Source: Anaerolineae bacterium | Lineage (GTDB): Bacteria; Chloroflexota; Anaerolineae; Aggregatilineales; Aggregatilineaceae | Reading direction: 5' to 3' | Assembly: GCA_020848665.1 (NCBI GenBank) | Contig: JADLHR010000417.1 | Coordinates: 1-6,405 of the forward strand | Length of the DNA: 6,405 nucleotides | Part shown: positions 4,617 through 6,405 of the stretch, one piece after another | Layout: every line of letters starts with the position of its first letter | Position numbering within the stretch: position 1 is the stretch's first letter | Translations under genes and position numbers: made by a program | Notes under the pieces: generated by a model | The model's database searches: none | The model's input: only the letters and a program-made list of their open reading frames with translations | Told to the model about the DNA's origin: nothing

Positions 4617-6404
4617 TTACGGCTCGATTCTGAGCGATCCGATCACCGCGTGATTACCCGCCGTCCGCCCCGTGACAGACACAGGCAGCGGCTGTGGATC
4701 CATGTACCAATAGACGCGCACAACCAGGCCGTAATCACCCGGCGAAAGCGTCGCGGGGAGCGCGAGGCGATGCACGTCCAGCCGCAGCGCGCCGGGAGGC
4801 CAGCCGCTGGTCGGCGCCTGACCGTCGAGTGGCGAGCCGTCCGCCTGGGCGATGATGTTGCCCTGCGCGTCCTGCACGACGACCGATACGCTGTAATCGA
4901 CCGGTACCGGCTGCTCGGCGCTCCACCACAGAAAGACGCGGATCGTCTCGCCAGGCGAGGCCCGTTCAGGCGTCGCCACCTGCCGCAGCGTGAACAGGTC
5001 GCCAAACTGGGCGATCTCGCCGGATGGCGTGCGGTCGTAGCGATAGCTGTACAGCGGCGTGCCGAGGTGGTCCACCCGAAGCGCAGCGGATTGCTCGAAC
5101 CCCGCGTCAGTAAACAGCGCGCCGTACTCGTCCATCGGCGCGTCACCCCAGTACACAAGCCAGAAGGTGTCGAGCGGGCGAATCAGCTCCAACAGGCGTG
5201 GCAGGAATTCGGCCCCGTAGCGGGTGCGCCACTCGCGCAGCGAAATGGCTGGTGTATCCTCGCCCATCTGCTGCTCGACGTAGTAGCGCACAGGAAAATC
5301 GCCAACCCATACGTCCATCAGGACCGGTTCGGTCCCCTGGTGATAAGCGGTGATGTTGCGCGTGACGGTCCGCCAATCGGGGTAGTTGCGGCGTGCGTCC
5401 ACCGTCGTCAGGCTGACAAAGACGATCACCACAACCAGCAGCCCACGCCCGACCCGCTGCAAGTTTGTCAGCCCATGCGCGATCAGCGCCAGCATCGGCG
5501 GCACGATCACGACAAAGTTGCGCTCGGTCAGGAACTGCCGCCGGGCGTTGATGACGATCGTCAGTCCGACCATCAGCGCGATCCACAGCGCCAGGTACGC
5601 CGCAGGCCACAGCGGACGCAACCGTATGCGGATCGTGTCCAGATCGCCACGCCGCCGGTAGGCCACGTACACCAGCCCCAGCAGCAGCAGCGCGAACAGC
5701 AGGACATAATGGCTGCCGAGCAGCGCCGTGCGCACCGCGCGATACGTCTCAACGCTGTTCGGGACCGAGTTGCGGTAATACAGCGGGTCCTCCCAGCGGA
5801 CGCGGTTCTGTTCGAGAACAACTGGCGCCCACGGCAGGAAGCCCAGCCCGATTGCCGCGAATAGAAACAACCCGTCGAGCAGGCGCCGCCTGCGCCCGAA
5901 GGCGATCAGGTGCGCGCCCTGCGCCAGCAGCACGAACGCGCCGAGATAGTGCGTGTACAGCAGTGCCAGCGACGCCAGCACGTGCCCGATCCGGCTGGCC
6001 CGCGACCTGTAACGCCACCACCGCACGTAGAACACGCTCGATACGATTGCCAGCGTCGCCAGCAGGCTGTAGTGCCGCACTTCCTGCGCAAGATCAATCG
6101 GAAGATCGGCCAGCGCCAGCAGCAGCGCAGCTAGCAGCCCGGTCTGCGGGGTGAACAGCGCGCGCCCCAGCGGATAGATCGCCGCGACCGCCACCATGCT
6201 GAACAGCACACTGAAATAGCGCAGCGCGAACTCGGACTCGCCGGTCAGCGTGCGCCACAAGCGAAACGCCACAAAATACAGCGGGGGATGCTGATCGGCG
6301 GCCAGCGTGCGTGTCACGTCGCCGAGGCCCGGCCCCTCGGTCAGCACAAGTGTCCAGCCCTCGTCGGCCCACAGGCTGCGCACGTCAAGCGCGTGGGTGC
6401 GCAG
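4617..6404 (-). CDS. GT39/ArnT-like membrane glycosyltransferase with C-terminal beta-rich domain, N-terminus cut off by window edge
   Basis: Multispanning GT-C-fold glycosyltransferase, likely using a lipid-linked sugar donor on the outer face of the membrane; substrate not deducible. The frame is open to the right edge, and seven visible codons before the GTG at 6383 (LRTHALD) continue a family-like RSLWADEGW stretch, so that GTG is probably internal. Counting from it as residue 1: first-loop acidic motif D7-E8, HPPLYF at 32-37, and QEVRHYSLL at 100-108, typical of bacterial GT39-type proteins. About ten hydrophobic helices lie between 56 and 327 (clearest at 56-76, 104-120, 132-149, 170-190, 222-243, 259-278, 313-327). 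Residues 335-450 look like an extracytoplasmic alpha/beta region, and 455-588 like a beta-sandwich-like tail (TIRVFLWWSAE, DYSVSVVVQDAQGN, PGDYGLVVRVYWY). The stop is TAA, read from 4619 to 4617. It converges on the receiver gene and is not in its operon. Confidence 0.85.
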   Translation of the reverse strand: MRTHALDVRSLWADEGWTLVLTEGPGLGDVTRTLAADQHPPLYFVAFRLWRTLTGESEFALRYFSVLFSMVAVAAIYPLGRALFTPQTGLLAALLLALADLPIDLAQEVRHYSLLATLAIVSSVFYVRWWRYRSRASRIGHVLASLALLYTHYLGAFVLLAQGAHLIAFGRRRRLLDGLFLFAAIGLGFLPWAPVVLEQNRVRWEDPLYYRNSVPNSVETYRAVRTALLGSHYVLLFALLLLGLVYVAYRRRGDLDTIRIRLRPLWPAAYLALWIALMVGLTIVINARRQFLTERNFVVIVPPMLALIAHGLTNLQRVGRGLLVVVIVFVSLTTVDARRNYPDWRTVTRNITAYHQGTEPVLMDVWVGDFPVRYYVEQQMGEDTPAISLREWRTRYGAEFLPRLLELIRPLDTFWLVYWGDAPMDEYGALFTDAGFEQSAALRVDHLGTPLYSYRYDRTPSGEIAQFGDLFTLRQVATPERASPGETIRVFLWWSAEQPVPVDYSVSVVVQDAQGNIIAQADGSPLDGQAPTSGWPPGALRLDVHRLALPATLSPGDYGLVVRVYWYMDPQPLPVSVTGRTAGNHAVIGSLRIEP

Positions 6405-6405
6405 C

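Noticed and set aside
4420..4653. 77-codon plus-strand open frame spanning the terminator
   Set aside because: It has no Shine-Dalgarno at its start, runs through the inverted repeat and the terminator stem and into the end of the convergent gene. The 18-codon ORF in another frame has the good ribosome binding site.
4650..5864. 404-codon open frame on the plus strand opposite the glycosyltransferase
   Set aside because: The minus-strand frame encodes membrane helices and family motifs. The plus-strand translation is Arg/Gln/His-rich with no domain pattern.
1..6405. CRISPR array, tRNA, rRNA or insertion sequence
   Set aside because: No spaced repeat series longer than the three contiguous 11-bp units, no cloverleaf-like segment and no transposase motif were seen.

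Overview
The window is about 6.4 kb of GC-rich bacterial chromosome. It is densely coding, has no RNA genes or recognisable insertion sequences, and carries four sizeable intact or edge-truncated protein functions plus two well-structured intergenic regions. Taxonomy can only be inferred. A high-GC organism making peptidoglycan with a class A PBP, a soluble GAF/PAS histidine kinase beside an OmpR-type regulator, and a GT39-like membrane glycosyltransferase with a long C-terminal beta-rich extracytoplasmic tail are together reminiscent of Chloroflexota (Anaerolineae-like). No marker gene proves this.

Layout. (i) 2-1273, minus strand: the N-terminal two thirds of a class A penicillin-binding protein, cut off by the left window edge. 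(ii) 1274-1454: divergent intergenic region with a perfect 19-bp palindrome. (iii) 1455-3777, plus strand: a two-gene two-component operon, an OmpR/PhoB-family response regulator followed 31 nt later by a cytoplasmic GAF-like/PAS/HisKA/HATPase histidine kinase. (iv) 3778-4032: a regulatory region with three 11-bp iterated repeats, a second 11-bp-period direct repeat, and a perfect TATAAT with no recognisable -35. (v) 4033-4398, plus strand: a stand-alone CheY-like receiver. (vi) 4399-4616: a short AT-richer stretch with an 18-codon ORF behind a strong Shine-Dalgarno sequence, a perfect 13-bp long-range inverted repeat overlapping that ORF, and a terminator hairpin. (vii) 4617-6404, minus strand: a convergent GT39/ArnT-like multispanning glycosyltransferase, cut off by the right window edge.

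How the parts may work together. The kinase and OmpR-type regulator are very likely a cognate pair sensing an intracellular signal, since no transmembrane segment is visible in the kinase. The receiver downstream could share the kinase, and its upstream region has direct repeats at the 11-bp period typical of OmpR/PhoB operators. The pair may therefore control the receiver gene and possibly, from the other side, the divergent cell-wall synthase. These regulatory links are inference. The most unusual part of the window is the compact peptide, inverted repeat and terminator element between the receiver and the glycosyltransferase.
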